Positions 8,416 through 15,536 of a DNA stretch of 64,000 nt are shown here, piece after piece. Source of the DNA: Erwinia phyllosphaerae (GTDB lineage Bacteria; Pseudomonadota; Gammaproteobacteria; Enterobacterales; Enterobacteriaceae); the NCBI RefSeq assembly GCF_019132875.1, contig NZ_JAHSPF010000004.1:62001-126000 (forward strand), read 5' to 3'. A program made the translations under genes and the position numbers. The notes under the pieces were generated by a model. The model worked only from the letters and a program-made list of their open reading frames with translations. It was not told the DNA's origin and made no database searches. How positions within the stretch are numbered: the first letter of the stretch is position 1; each line of letters starts with the position of its first letter.

Positions 8416-9345
8416 ATGAGAGCGGTATTGGTGCTGTTGGCGGCAAGTTGGGTGGTGCAGGCGGATGATAGTGTAGTGTTAAAAATCGCCGATCAAAAAG
8501 GCAATATGCATGCCCAGCTGGAGGCTGCAGGGCTACTGAATAATTTACCTTACCGTATTGAGTGGACCGAATTTCCTGCCGCCGCGCCGCTGGCGGAAGC
8601 GCTCAATGCGGGTGCCGTCGATGCGGGTATTATAGGTGATGCACCGCTACTGTTTTCAATCGCAGCGGGTTCCCGGGTAAAAGCCATTGCCGTAGATAAA
8701 TCCGATCCGGTTGGTACCGCGATAGTAGTGAATAAAGACTCTCCGTTAAAAACCGCTGGCGATTTAAAAGGCAAAAGTATTGGCACCGGTCGCGGTTCAA
8801 TTGGGCATTTTATTGCTTTGAAGGCGCTGGAGCAGGCAGGGGTTAAAGCGGATCGGGTTCATTTTCGCTATTTAACGCCCGGCGATGCGAAAATTGCTTT
8901 AGCAAGTGGCGCAATCGATGCCTGGGCAACCTGGGATCCTTATACCGCGCTGGCGGAAACTTCCGGCACGGGGCGCGTGCTGATAAATGGACGAGGGCTG
9001 ATATCGGGCAACAGCTTTCTGGCCGCTACCGATAGCGCGCTTGGCGACGATAAAAAACGGCAAGCCCTGCAGGATTATGTTAATCGACTGGCTCGAGCAG
9101 AGCGGCAGGCCTATGCCAGTCCCGATGCTTATTCCCTGGTACTGGCAAAGATTATCGGTTTCCCTCAGCAGGCGGTCAAACTTGCCTTTGGCCGCAGAAA
9201 ATCGCACTGGCAGGCCATCGATCGGGAAACGATAGCCCAGCAGCAGGCTACGGCCGATTTTTATCACCAGCAGGGTCTAATCGCCAGCCCTTTGCAGGTT
9301 GAACCTACCTTTTATCGTGGCGTAGCAATTAAACCGGCTGATTAA
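8416..9345 (+). CDS. Periplasmic substrate-binding protein, SsuA/NMT1-like (sulfonate/nitrate/taurine class)
   Basis: 309 residues from the ATG; a GTG immediately before it is an alternative start. A GGGGAA ribosome-binding site lies upstream. The signal peptide ends near SWVVQA-DD. Family signatures include AEALNAGAVDAGIIGDAPLLFSIAAG, PLKTAGDLKGKSIGTGRG and ALASGAIDAWATWDPY, which place it with aliphatic-sulfonate-type ABC receptors. No permease or ATPase gene is adjacent, so it must share a transporter encoded elsewhere or has been left behind. A LysR gene lies convergently downstream with a 4-base overlap of the two 3' ends. Confidence 0.85.
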   Translation: MRAVLVLLAASWVVQADDSVVLKIADQKGNMHAQLEAAGLLNNLPYRIEWTEFPAAAPLAEALNAGAVDAGIIGDAPLLFSIAAGSRVKAIAVDKSDPVGTAIVVNKDSPLKTAGDLKGKSIGTGRGSIGHFIALKALEQAGVKADRVHFRYLTPGDAKIALASGAIDAWATWDPYTALAETSGTGRVLINGRGLISGNSFLAATDSALGDDKKRQALQDYVNRLARAERQAYASPDAYSLVLAKIIGFPQQAVKLAFGRRKSHWQAIDRETIAQQQATADFYHQQGLIASPLQVEPTFYRGVAIKPAD

Positions 9346-10328
9346 AAAGAGCCGGAAAAAACGGGGAAAGGCAGCGTTTTACTGCAAAGCTGCTGTAAAT
9401 GTCTTTCCCCTGTATCTGTTTCTTCACGCAGCAGCTCGATTAATTCGCTTAGTCCCTGCGGCATTGTCCGGTTTTTGGGATAGTACAAATGCAGGGCAGG
9501 TTCAACCGGCGACCAGTCGGAAAGAACGGTACGCAAGCTCCCTTCCGCCAGATGCTGAGAAACCTGTTGTTCAAGACACCATGCGATGCCCGTTCCGGCA
9601 AGAGCCAGCGCTATCGCCAGCGTCGCGTCATTGACGCAGATCTGTCCCGGTACATCAATAATCCGGCGCTCGCCGTCTTTGCTGAAGTGCCATTTACGAA
9701 TAATGCCCTGGCCCGTACGTAGCCGAATACAGGCGTGGGTTCTCAAATCTTCTGGTTGTTCAGGCTGCGAGTGGTAATAAAGATAGCGGGGCGAAGCGAC
9801 TGCAACTCTTCTCCATGCTTTCTCCAGCTTTATCGCCACCATATTTCCCGGCATGTTACTGCCAGAACGAATATCTGCGTCAAAGCCTTCCGTTACGCTA
9901 TCGGTCATGTGGTCGCTGACGCTAATGTCGACCTCCATTTCAGGATACCGCCGTAAAAATTCAGGTAAATGACGCGCAATAATCAGGCTTGCGCCATCCC
10001 TTTGTACGTTAAGACGCAGGCGGCCGGCAGGGCGAACGCGTAAGTGGTTAACGTTATCCAGCGCTTCACTGATTTCTCTGAAACCAATATTTAGCCGCAA
10101 GGCCAGGCTTGCTCCCGCTTCCGTCGGTGAAACGGTGCGGCTGGTCCTGTTCAATAGCCTGACGCCAAGGCGCGTTTCAAGATTACGTATGGCATGGCTA
10201 AGGGCAGAAGTGGTAATGCCAAGCTCTACGGCCGCTTTAGTAAAGCTGCGCTGACGCTCAACCGCGCGAAAGGCATTTAAATCAGCCAGATCGCTACGGG
10301 AAAGGTGGGCTGCGGAATGAGTTGTCAC
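9342..10328 (-). CDS. LysR-family transcriptional regulator
   Basis: 328 residues. The N-terminal winged helix (about 13-75) reads LADLNAFRAVERQRSFTKAAVELGITTSALSHAIRNLE, the standard LysR HTH. It is followed by an effector-binding domain (about 95-300) with IDVPGQICVNDATLAIALALAGTGIAWC. It resembles the subgroup that often regulates nearby oxidoreductase or transporter genes. No divergent partner gene is present: about 290 bases of untranslated sequence separate its start from the next gene, which is also leftward. Its target is not evident, and control of the convergent binding-protein gene would be unusual. Confidence 0.88.
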   Translation of the reverse strand: MTTHSAAHLSRSDLADLNAFRAVERQRSFTKAAVELGITTSALSHAIRNLETRLGVRLLNRTSRTVSPTEAGASLALRLNIGFREISEALDNVNHLRVRPAGRLRLNVQRDGASLIIARHLPEFLRRYPEMEVDISVSDHMTDSVTEGFDADIRSGSNMPGNMVAIKLEKAWRRVAVASPRYLYYHSQPEQPEDLRTHACIRLRTGQGIIRKWHFSKDGERRIIDVPGQICVNDATLAIALALAGTGIAWCLEQQVSQHLAEGSLRTVLSDWSPVEPALHLYYPKNRTMPQGLSELIELLREETDTGERHLQQLCSKTLPFPVFSGSF

Positions 10329-10525
10329 GACGAATACTCATAGTTGAGTAAAATTCAATGTTCTCTAAAACTCTCTGCTATGTCAACAGGTTAAAAAACT
10401 TGTCGTAATAAAATGATATTGCTACGCACGGTATCCCGAAGGCTCTGCTGCCCATGGAATTACCGTAACGGAGTGTTTTAAGGAGGAGGAGGATACTCAA
10501 TTTCAGGGTTGTGCTATATGTTGGT

Positions 10526-10549
10526 AAATGGCCGCAGGCGCGGCCATTT
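10526..10549 (-). terminator. Hairpin downstream of DUF6404 gene
   Basis: Perfect 10-bp stem AAATGGCCGC/GCGGCCATTT with a 4-base loop, 71 bases past the stop of the leftward DUF6404 gene. The trailing T-run is short (ATTTACC on the minus strand). Confidence 0.45.
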
Positions 10550-10619
10550 CAGGGAGTTGTTGAGTGCTATACCGTGCTTACGGCAAAAATGTCCGCAATC
10601 AACTTTATACGCGGTTATA

Positions 10620-10979
10620 TTACAGCTGCTCCCATTCCGGAAGGTCGTTGGCTTTTTTCCGCCAGCGCTGGAAAGCGGCCATCGCGATGCCAAAAACAAA
10701 ACCGGCAATCCCTGCTGTTACCAGAGCGTAAATAGCGCTTTCACCCTGGGATTTCCAGAAAATAAACCACATTACCGCGCCCCAGAATGGCGTATAGATA
10801 GCGGCAAAGCTGAAAAAGTTCGTCCAGAAATGAGAAAAAGGCGGCGGTGGAACGTGGATGCCCATTTTCCATAAGAACACATGGCACGGCGGGGCGTAAT
10901 TGCTGCGCCACATGCCTTTTCCCGCCATGATCTCTATCGCGCGGTTTTTTTTACGTTCAAAAATTGGGTCCTTAGTCAT
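10620..10979 (-). CDS. DUF6404-family small membrane protein
   Basis: 119 residues. The N-terminal half carries a conserved pattern (APPCHVFLWKMGIHVPPPPFSHFWTNFFSFA) that I associate with the DUF6404 family. It is followed by two hydrophobic segments (about 54-75 and 82-102) and a basic tail. Probably an inner-membrane protein with a cytoplasmic N-terminus. Function is unknown. The gene stands alone, with a hairpin downstream. Family assignment is by motif memory only. Confidence 0.68.
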   Translation of the reverse strand: MTKDPIFERKKNRAIEIMAGKGMWRSNYAPPCHVFLWKMGIHVPPPPFSHFWTNFFSFAAIYTPFWGAVMWFIFWKSQGESAIYALVTAGIAGFVFGIAMAAFQRWRKKANDLPEWEQL

Positions 10980-11150
10980 TTGGGCATCCCCCTCTTTTTT
11001 CCTGTAGCGTAATTATAACGGAAGGGAAGGAAAAATTATTTTTTTCGGATTTATTTGGAAATTTAATGAAACAGGCGTGCTTATTTTACCGTCAGAAAAA
11101 TCCTGTGAATGATTCATGCAGGTAAAAGCAGAGACAGCCATCGGTAACAA

Positions 11151-11186
11151 GCGAACCGGCAAGCGCATCGTGCCGCTCGCCTTTTT
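11151..11186. terminator. Terminator at the end of the sigma/anti-sigma operon
   Basis: Stem built of CGGCA/TGCCG extended by GCGA/TCGC, about 12 bases beyond the anti-sigma stop. The strongest T-run (TTTTT) lies on the + strand side, so it may act in both directions. Confidence 0.5.
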
Positions 11187-11197
11187 ATAAAGGTTGT

Positions 11198-11833
11198 TTA
11201 AAGCCGAATCCAGCGGCGCCCTGTCAGTATGGTAACCACAATCAGGGTTACGCCCGCCGCCAGGTGCATGGCAAAATCGAGCAGATGAAGATGTGTGTCG
11301 TGGCATAACGAAAGCAGCATAGAAGACATAAAGGCTATGCCACATCCTGCCAGCGCCAAACTTTTTGCAGGCCAGAGTGAACGCGAGCGCCGCAGGCCGA
11401 TAAGAGAAATCACCACCATCGGTAAGCCAGCGGAAAGCATAAACAGGTAGCAGTGAATGCCTTCGCCGAACTGATGCGAACCCGCAGGCGAGCTGGTAAA
11501 TGACATATTATTCAGGTTGAGTATCAGCCAGGCCAGCGACAGCCATAAAGACCATTTCAGGCTGGCAGGCTGGCGACCCGCTATGCTTAAAGTAAACGCA
11601 GCGGCAATAGCACCGCTGCCAATAATAAAAGCCAGCAGGAGCGTAACCAGCGCGGACAAGGCGCCCGGCTGGGACCAGTCGGTGAACCGGCCATGGAGAG
11701 CCCAACTGCTTAGCATGCCGCTCGGCAGCACGGCCGCCACCCACGCAATAACGCGCCAGGTCGTTGGCCAGAGACGCTTTACCGGCTGCGCGGATGCGCT
11801 GAGCCGGTCTATAAACTGGTCATGATTTCTCAT
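11198..11833 (-). CDS. NrsF-like (DUF1109) anti-sigma factor, polytopic inner-membrane protein
   Basis: 211 residues from the ATG giving MRNHDQFIDRLSASAQPVKRLWP. This start overlaps the sigma-factor stop by 14 bases and is preferred over an upstream in-frame Met buried in the sigma gene. A short hydrophilic N-terminus is followed by about six hydrophobic segments, as in NrsF/DUF1109 proteins. Those proteins hold their cognate ECF sigma factor at the membrane and release it under oxidative or metal stress. Cysteines are few (residues about 145, 178 and 194). Translational coupling to the sigma gene supports a sigma/anti-sigma pair. Confidence 0.8.
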   Translation of the reverse strand: MRNHDQFIDRLSASAQPVKRLWPTTWRVIAWVAAVLPSGMLSSWALHGRFTDWSQPGALSALVTLLLAFIIGSGAIAAAFTLSIAGRQPASLKWSLWLSLAWLILNLNNMSFTSSPAGSHQFGEGIHCYLFMLSAGLPMVVISLIGLRRSRSLWPAKSLALAGCGIAFMSSMLLSLCHDTHLHLLDFAMHLAAGVTLIVVTILTGRRWIRL

Positions 11834-12368
11834 GATTACCGCTTCCATATTTACGAAGGTTAAGCATCGCACGATGCAAAAGGGATTTAACGGCGGCAAC
11901 GGACAGGTTAGTTTCCGCTGCCGCCTGCGCCAGACTTTGCTCGCGCAGGTGAACTGTTTCCACAATCTCGCGCTGGCGCGCCGGTAAACTTTCCAGGTAA
12001 CCTGTTATTTCAGCCTGGCTATCTGAATCGTCGTTTCTGGCAGGATGCAAATTCAGCGCAAAGTCGTCCTGAACTTCCTGGTTTCGACCGCGCTGCCGTA
12101 AAGCATCAATTGCCCTGGCAGAAGTAATGGCTGCTACCCACGGCAGCATCGGACGCTGGGGATCGTAGGTATGCCGCACGCGATGAATTGCCAGTAGCGT
12201 CTCCTGCACGACGTCATCGATCAGCGCTTCATCACTGATTTTTTTACGCGCAAAAGCCCGAATGGCTGGCACCATCGCTTTCAGAAGCTGGTTATAAGCT
12301 TGTCGATCGCCAGCCTGCGCACGGGCCATCAGCGCGGGCCAGCGTTCGTTTGCTTCAGCGCCGGTCAT
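11820..12368 (-). CDS. ECF RNA polymerase sigma factor
   Basis: 182 residues from the ATG (MTGAEANERW). A TTG seven codons upstream is possible, and neither start has a strong Shine-Dalgarno. Region 2 is seen as AIRAFARKKISDEALIDDVVQETLLAIHRVRHTYD...PWVAAITSARAIDALRQR. Region 4 is LPARQREIVETVHLREQSLAQAAAETNLSVAAVKSLLHRAMLNLRK. ECF sigmas paired with DUF1109 anti-sigmas form a recognised group. The sigma is encoded downstream of a peroxiredoxin and a DsbD-like gene in one leftward run, so it probably controls envelope redox repair and its own operon. Confidence 0.9.
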   Translation of the reverse strand: MTGAEANERWPALMARAQAGDRQAYNQLLKAMVPAIRAFARKKISDEALIDDVVQETLLAIHRVRHTYDPQRPMLPWVAAITSARAIDALRQRGRNQEVQDDFALNLHPARNDDSDSQAEITGYLESLPARQREIVETVHLREQSLAQAAAETNLSVAAVKSLLHRAMLNLRKYGSGNHEKS

Positions 12369-12408
12369 TATCTGTGTAAAGCATGGCAAAGAGAGTCACG
12401 TTGTCTGT

Positions 12409-13641
12409 TCACGTTTTTTTTCCGGTTGCGCGATCGAGCGCGGCAATAACGATTTGTGGTGTTAAAACCTGCGGCAGCACCGTTGGCTTGCCGCCGTTAG
12501 CCGGGTAAACCACATATAACGGCAGGCCACCACGGCCGAAATCGCTCAGTGCCTGCTCGACATCAGGATTATATTTGGTGGAATCCGCTACCATATAAAT
12601 GGTGTTGGTACGCGCCATCGCCGCCTTAACCGCCTGTGTTGACAGTGAAGTACGATCGTTAACCTGACAGGTAATGCACCACGATGCGGTAAAATTCACC
12701 AAAATCGGTTTACCCTGGCCTTTAATGGCATCCACGTTTTGCGGTGTCCAGGCGACCGCCGCCGCGGCCGTTACAGCTTCTGCTGTTTCCGATGAACCGG
12801 AGGTAGCTTTAAGGTTTGCCAGCGGTACCAGTACCGGCAGCAGAAAAGCTATGGTAGCAACATGTAAAGCCAGATGGCGTTTGCCCATCATACGGCGTTT
12901 TTGCGCCATGCCATACAGCCATGCGGAAAAACTTAACAGCAGGCAGCAGGCCAGAATGGCCGCCAGCGCAGCTGAACCTGCCTGACGCTCCAGCACCCAA
13001 ATCAGCCAGCCAACGGCACCGAGCATCGGGAACGCCAGACCATGTTTCAGCGTGTTCATCCAGGCCCCGGGCGCAGGCAGCACGCGTGCCAGAATCGGGA
13101 AAAAAGCAATCAGGGTAAAAGGTGCCGCAAACCCTAACGCCAGGGAAATAAAGATTACCAGGCTGATGGCAGGCGGTTGGGTAAGCGCATAACCGATGGC
13201 GCTGGCCATAAATGGCGCGCTGCACGGCGTGGCAACGATGATGGCTAAAGCGCCAGTCAACGCAGAACCGACCAGGCCGTCTCGTTGACTGCCCACGCCG
13301 CCGATTCGCTGGGCAAAAAGGCCAAATTCGAAGAGGCCCAGCAGATTCAGTGCCGACGCGAGCATCACCAGGATCAGCAAAGCAATAACCAACGGCGACT
13401 GTAGCTGGAACCCCCAGCCGACCGACGTGCCGCCAGCTCGGGCAAGCAGCAGCGCGCCTGCCAGCACAACCATTGTTACCACTACCCCAAACAGAAACGC
13501 CAGGCCTTCAGCGCGGGCATGGGCAGTTTTATCATGATGGCGGATCAGACTCAGCGCCTTAAGTGAAATAACCGGAAATACACACGGCATCAGGTTAAGA
13601 ATGATACCGCCCAGAAAAGCGGCAGCAATAGCAGTCAACAT
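12409..13641 (-). CDS. Minimal DsbD-like thiol reductant transporter: CcdA/DsbD-beta membrane domain fused to thioredoxin domain
   Basis: 410 residues. About eight membrane helices carry the two redox cysteines of the DsbD beta domain, in MPCVFP (C20) and ATPCSAPF (C140). A C-terminal thioredoxin domain has WCITC at 321-325. The N-terminal periplasmic alpha domain of classical DsbD is absent: the protein begins at the first membrane helix and there is no signal peptide. Known DsbD/ScsB relatives carry electrons from cytoplasmic thioredoxin to periplasmic substrates. The next gene upstream in the operon encodes an exported peroxiredoxin, its most likely client. It lies 40 bases before the sigma-factor start. 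Confidence 0.85.
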   Translation of the reverse strand: MLTAIAAAFLGGIILNLMPCVFPVISLKALSLIRHHDKTAHARAEGLAFLFGVVVTMVVLAGALLLARAGGTSVGWGFQLQSPLVIALLILVMLASALNLLGLFEFGLFAQRIGGVGSQRDGLVGSALTGALAIIVATPCSAPFMASAIGYALTQPPAISLVIFISLALGFAAPFTLIAFFPILARVLPAPGAWMNTLKHGLAFPMLGAVGWLIWVLERQAGSAALAAILACCLLLSFSAWLYGMAQKRRMMGKRHLALHVATIAFLLPVLVPLANLKATSGSSETAEAVTAAAAVAWTPQNVDAIKGQGKPILVNFTASWCITCQVNDRTSLSTQAVKAAMARTNTIYMVADSTKYNPDVEQALSDFGRGGLPLYVVYPANGGKPTVLPQVLTPQIVIAALDRATGKKT

Positions 13642-13721
13642 AATAAACCTGCCTGATTAAAAAGATTGCGGGAAATGCCGACCGGCGAGGCGGTCAGCAT
13701 TATAAGCCTGACGGATTCAAA

Positions 13722-14285
13722 TCAAGCCGGATTGGCCTGGCGATATTTTTTTACCGCGTCCATTGCTTTTTGAATGTGGGCATCCGGATTTTTATCGGTA
13801 TAGCTAAGAAGAATTTTGCCGTCTGGCGCAATTACATAGGAGGTGCGGTCAGAATAAGTTTTCCCTTTCATTTGCAGCGTGTTTTTATATTCGGCAGCGA
13901 CTTTGGCACCCGGATCGGCCGCGACGGTAAACTTATCGCGACATTCAAGCTGCGAGAATTTAGCAATCTGATCGGTATTGCCGGCCGTTACGCCGATCAC
14001 GGTCGCGCCTTGTTTTTTAAATTCATCGGTAGCTTCGGCAAAATCGTGTGCTTCCAGCGTACAGCCTGCGCTAAATGCCGCCGGGAAGAAATAAAGTACT
14101 ACCGGACCTTTCTGTAACGCCTGCTGTAGTGAAAAAGTGGTCGCTTTTCCGGCCAGCGCGGCTGAAAGCTGGAAGTCGGGCGCTTTTTCGCCGATCTGAA
14201 GCGCAGCGAAGGCGCTGGTGGCGGGCAGACTGAGAGCCAGAAGAGTTGCAGCAGCCAAAGTTTTCAGATTTTTTTTCATACGCAT
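13722..14285 (-). CDS. Exported peroxiredoxin, AhpC/TSA (BCP-like)
   Basis: 187 residues. The signal peptide ends near AFA (27). The peroxidatic Cys lies in PAAFSAGCTLEAHDF (C75), the BCP/PrxQ-type motif with F and E retained. A second Cys at 115 (LECRDKF) could resolve it. The ATG is preceded by GGAGAAATGA. This is the first gene of the leftward operon that continues with the DsbD-like protein, sigma factor and anti-sigma. Envelope peroxiredoxins reduced by DsbD/ScsB-type transporters are known (PprX in Caulobacter). By analogy it would remove peroxides in the periplasm. Confidence 0.87.
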   Translation of the reverse strand: MRMKKNLKTLAAATLLALSLPATSAFAALQIGEKAPDFQLSAALAGKATTFSLQQALQKGPVVLYFFPAAFSAGCTLEAHDFAEATDEFKKQGATVIGVTAGNTDQIAKFSQLECRDKFTVAADPGAKVAAEYKNTLQMKGKTYSDRTSYVIAPDGKILLSYTDKNPDAHIQKAMDAVKKYRQANPA

Positions 14286-14337
14286 TCATTTCTCCATTAG
14301 GCGACGAGTACAGTAATTTTATTCGTTCAATGAGAAG

Positions 14338-14363
14338 TTCGCCGAATGCGTGGCAAAAGTTTC
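14338..14363 (-). promoter_or_regulatory. Candidate ECF promoter for the peroxiredoxin-sigma operon
   Basis: On the minus strand GAAAC and CGAA are spaced by 17 bases, 53-78 bases upstream of the peroxiredoxin start. This is the only visible -35/-10 pair of ECF type there. The motif is short and the call is tentative. Confidence 0.22.
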
Positions 14364-14440
14364 GGTCCCGTAAAAAAATAATTTGGGTTTTTATTGCGAT
14401 TTCTTTTTTGCCCCCGGTTTCCCGGAGGCAGGCGGGGCAA

Positions 14441-14674
14441 TTAATGGTGAATCTGTGCCAGCTCTTCTTCCGTCAGGCGGGTAGCTTCCAGCACGGTTTC
14501 GCGTGAGATACCCATTTTTAACAGGCTACGAGCCACGTCCAGACGACCTTCGACATGGCCTTTGACCAGCCCTTGTTCGATGCCTTGCTCGATGCCTTTT
14601 TCCATCCCTTGCTGAATACCTTTTGCTAAGCCTGTTTCCATCCCTCTACGCTCAAGCTGTTGTGCAATAGTCAT
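14441..14674 (-). CDS. Candidate internal RpnS-type short product (in-frame, within rpn copy 1)
   Basis: Inside the nuclease gene, in the same frame, an ATG at 14674 is preceded 5 bases upstream by AAGGAGG, a better Shine-Dalgarno than that of the full-length start. It would give a 77-residue C-terminal protein (MTIAQQLERRGMETG...) comprising the G-rich repeats and the final helical domain. Short C-terminal products of rpn genes (RpnS) are known in E. coli to bind and restrain the long nuclease. Whether this start is used here is inference. Confidence 0.5.
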   Translation of the reverse strand: MTIAQQLERRGMETGLAKGIQQGMEKGIEQGIEQGLVKGHVEGRLDVARSLLKMGISRETVLEATRLTEEELAQIHH

Positions 14675-15421
14675 CAGTTCCTCCTTATGCTTTGGCACCT
14701 GCTGTGCCAGTCTGTTGACAAAGGCGTATGCATTTGGGGTTTCTCCCATAAGCACCAGATATTCTAACAATGAAAGCATTTGCTGTCTCGTTAACTGCCC
14801 GGCGTTTAATATTATCGCAAGCCTGTCCACAAATTTGGTCATATCGCGCTGGTAAATATGTTTTTGTAACAGCGTCAGTGCCGCCATACTGCGATGATGC
14901 ATAATCTCATCATCGGGAATAACGGAGACGTCTACCAGAAGGAAAGGCCCTGCGTAAAGCTCTTCGGCCAGAGCCGGATTGACGAAGCTATCCAGCCAGC
15001 AGGTAGAATAGGGGTACGGACTTCGCTTACCGGCATAAAACAGAATTGGAATGACCAGCGGTAGCTTTTTATATCCGGCGTCTATATGGCGCTGCATTGA
15101 CGCTATCGCATAACGCAACAGTCGAAAAGCCATATGTTCATCCGGCGAGGACTGATGTTCAATCAGCACGTGAATAAAGCCGTCTCCCTCCGACGTTTTC
15201 AGGCTGTAAAGCACGTCGCTGTAATAGGGCCGCAAACTTTCTTCAACAAAACTGCCCGACTCCAGTTTAAGCGTGGTGAGATCGCAAATAGCCTGTAGCT
15301 TTGGCGGCAGGTGTATCTGCAAAAAGTCGCGGGCAGTTTCCGGGTGCGTCAAAAATTGTTTAAACACAGAATCGTGCGGCGTGACGATCTGACTTCCGTG
15401 ATGAGTTCCCTCTGTTTCCAT
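14441..15421 (-). CDS. Rpn-family recombination-promoting nuclease / PD-(D/E)XK putative transposase (copy 1)
   Basis: 326 residues from METEGTHHG, chosen because AAGGA lies 8 bases upstream; an earlier Met at 15439 lacks a ribosome-binding site. Signatures are TPHDSVFKQFLTHPETARDFL and LRPYYSDVLYSL...VLIEHQSSP, with the acidic catalytic residues of the PD-(D/E)XK nuclease fold apparently intact. A C-terminal run of G-x-x-x-G repeats (GMETGLAKGIQQGMEKG...) is typical of RpnA-E. E. coli Rpn proteins are DNA endonucleases that raise RecA-independent recombination. A second, diverged copy lies 13 kb to the right. An internal in-frame start is listed separately. Confidence 0.88.
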   Translation of the reverse strand: METEGTHHGSQIVTPHDSVFKQFLTHPETARDFLQIHLPPKLQAICDLTTLKLESGSFVEESLRPYYSDVLYSLKTSEGDGFIHVLIEHQSSPDEHMAFRLLRYAIASMQRHIDAGYKKLPLVIPILFYAGKRSPYPYSTCWLDSFVNPALAEELYAGPFLLVDVSVIPDDEIMHHRSMAALTLLQKHIYQRDMTKFVDRLAIILNAGQLTRQQMLSLLEYLVLMGETPNAYAFVNRLAQQVPKHKEELMTIAQQLERRGMETGLAKGIQQGMEKGIEQGIEQGLVKGHVEGRLDVARSLLKMGISRETVLEATRLTEEELAQIHH

Positions 15422-15536
15422 ACGTATTTTCCTTGCCATCCAGGCAATAATTAAGGACAGAGGGATTTTATGGAAAAATCAGGCTGAAAAGTTTTAAAAG
15501 CTTCACAAAATAGGTAAAAACCTATGATGACTCATA

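Noticed and set aside
10480..10511. Very strong Shine-Dalgarno-like run AAGGAGGAGGAGG on the + strand followed by a GTG frame
   Set aside because: The nearest start (TTG or GTG) is 16-18 bases away, too far, and the frame runs antisense through the DUF6404 gene with no family resemblance.
13642..13721. A missing DsbD alpha domain hidden upstream of the mini-DsbD gene
   Set aside because: Only 80 bases separate it from the peroxiredoxin gene, far too few, and no frame there resembles the alpha domain.
14393..14430. GC-rich hairpin CCTCCGG/CCGGGGG downstream of rpn copy 1 as a terminator
   Set aside because: In the direction of rpn transcription it is followed by an A-run, not a T-run, so it does not fit an intrinsic terminator.
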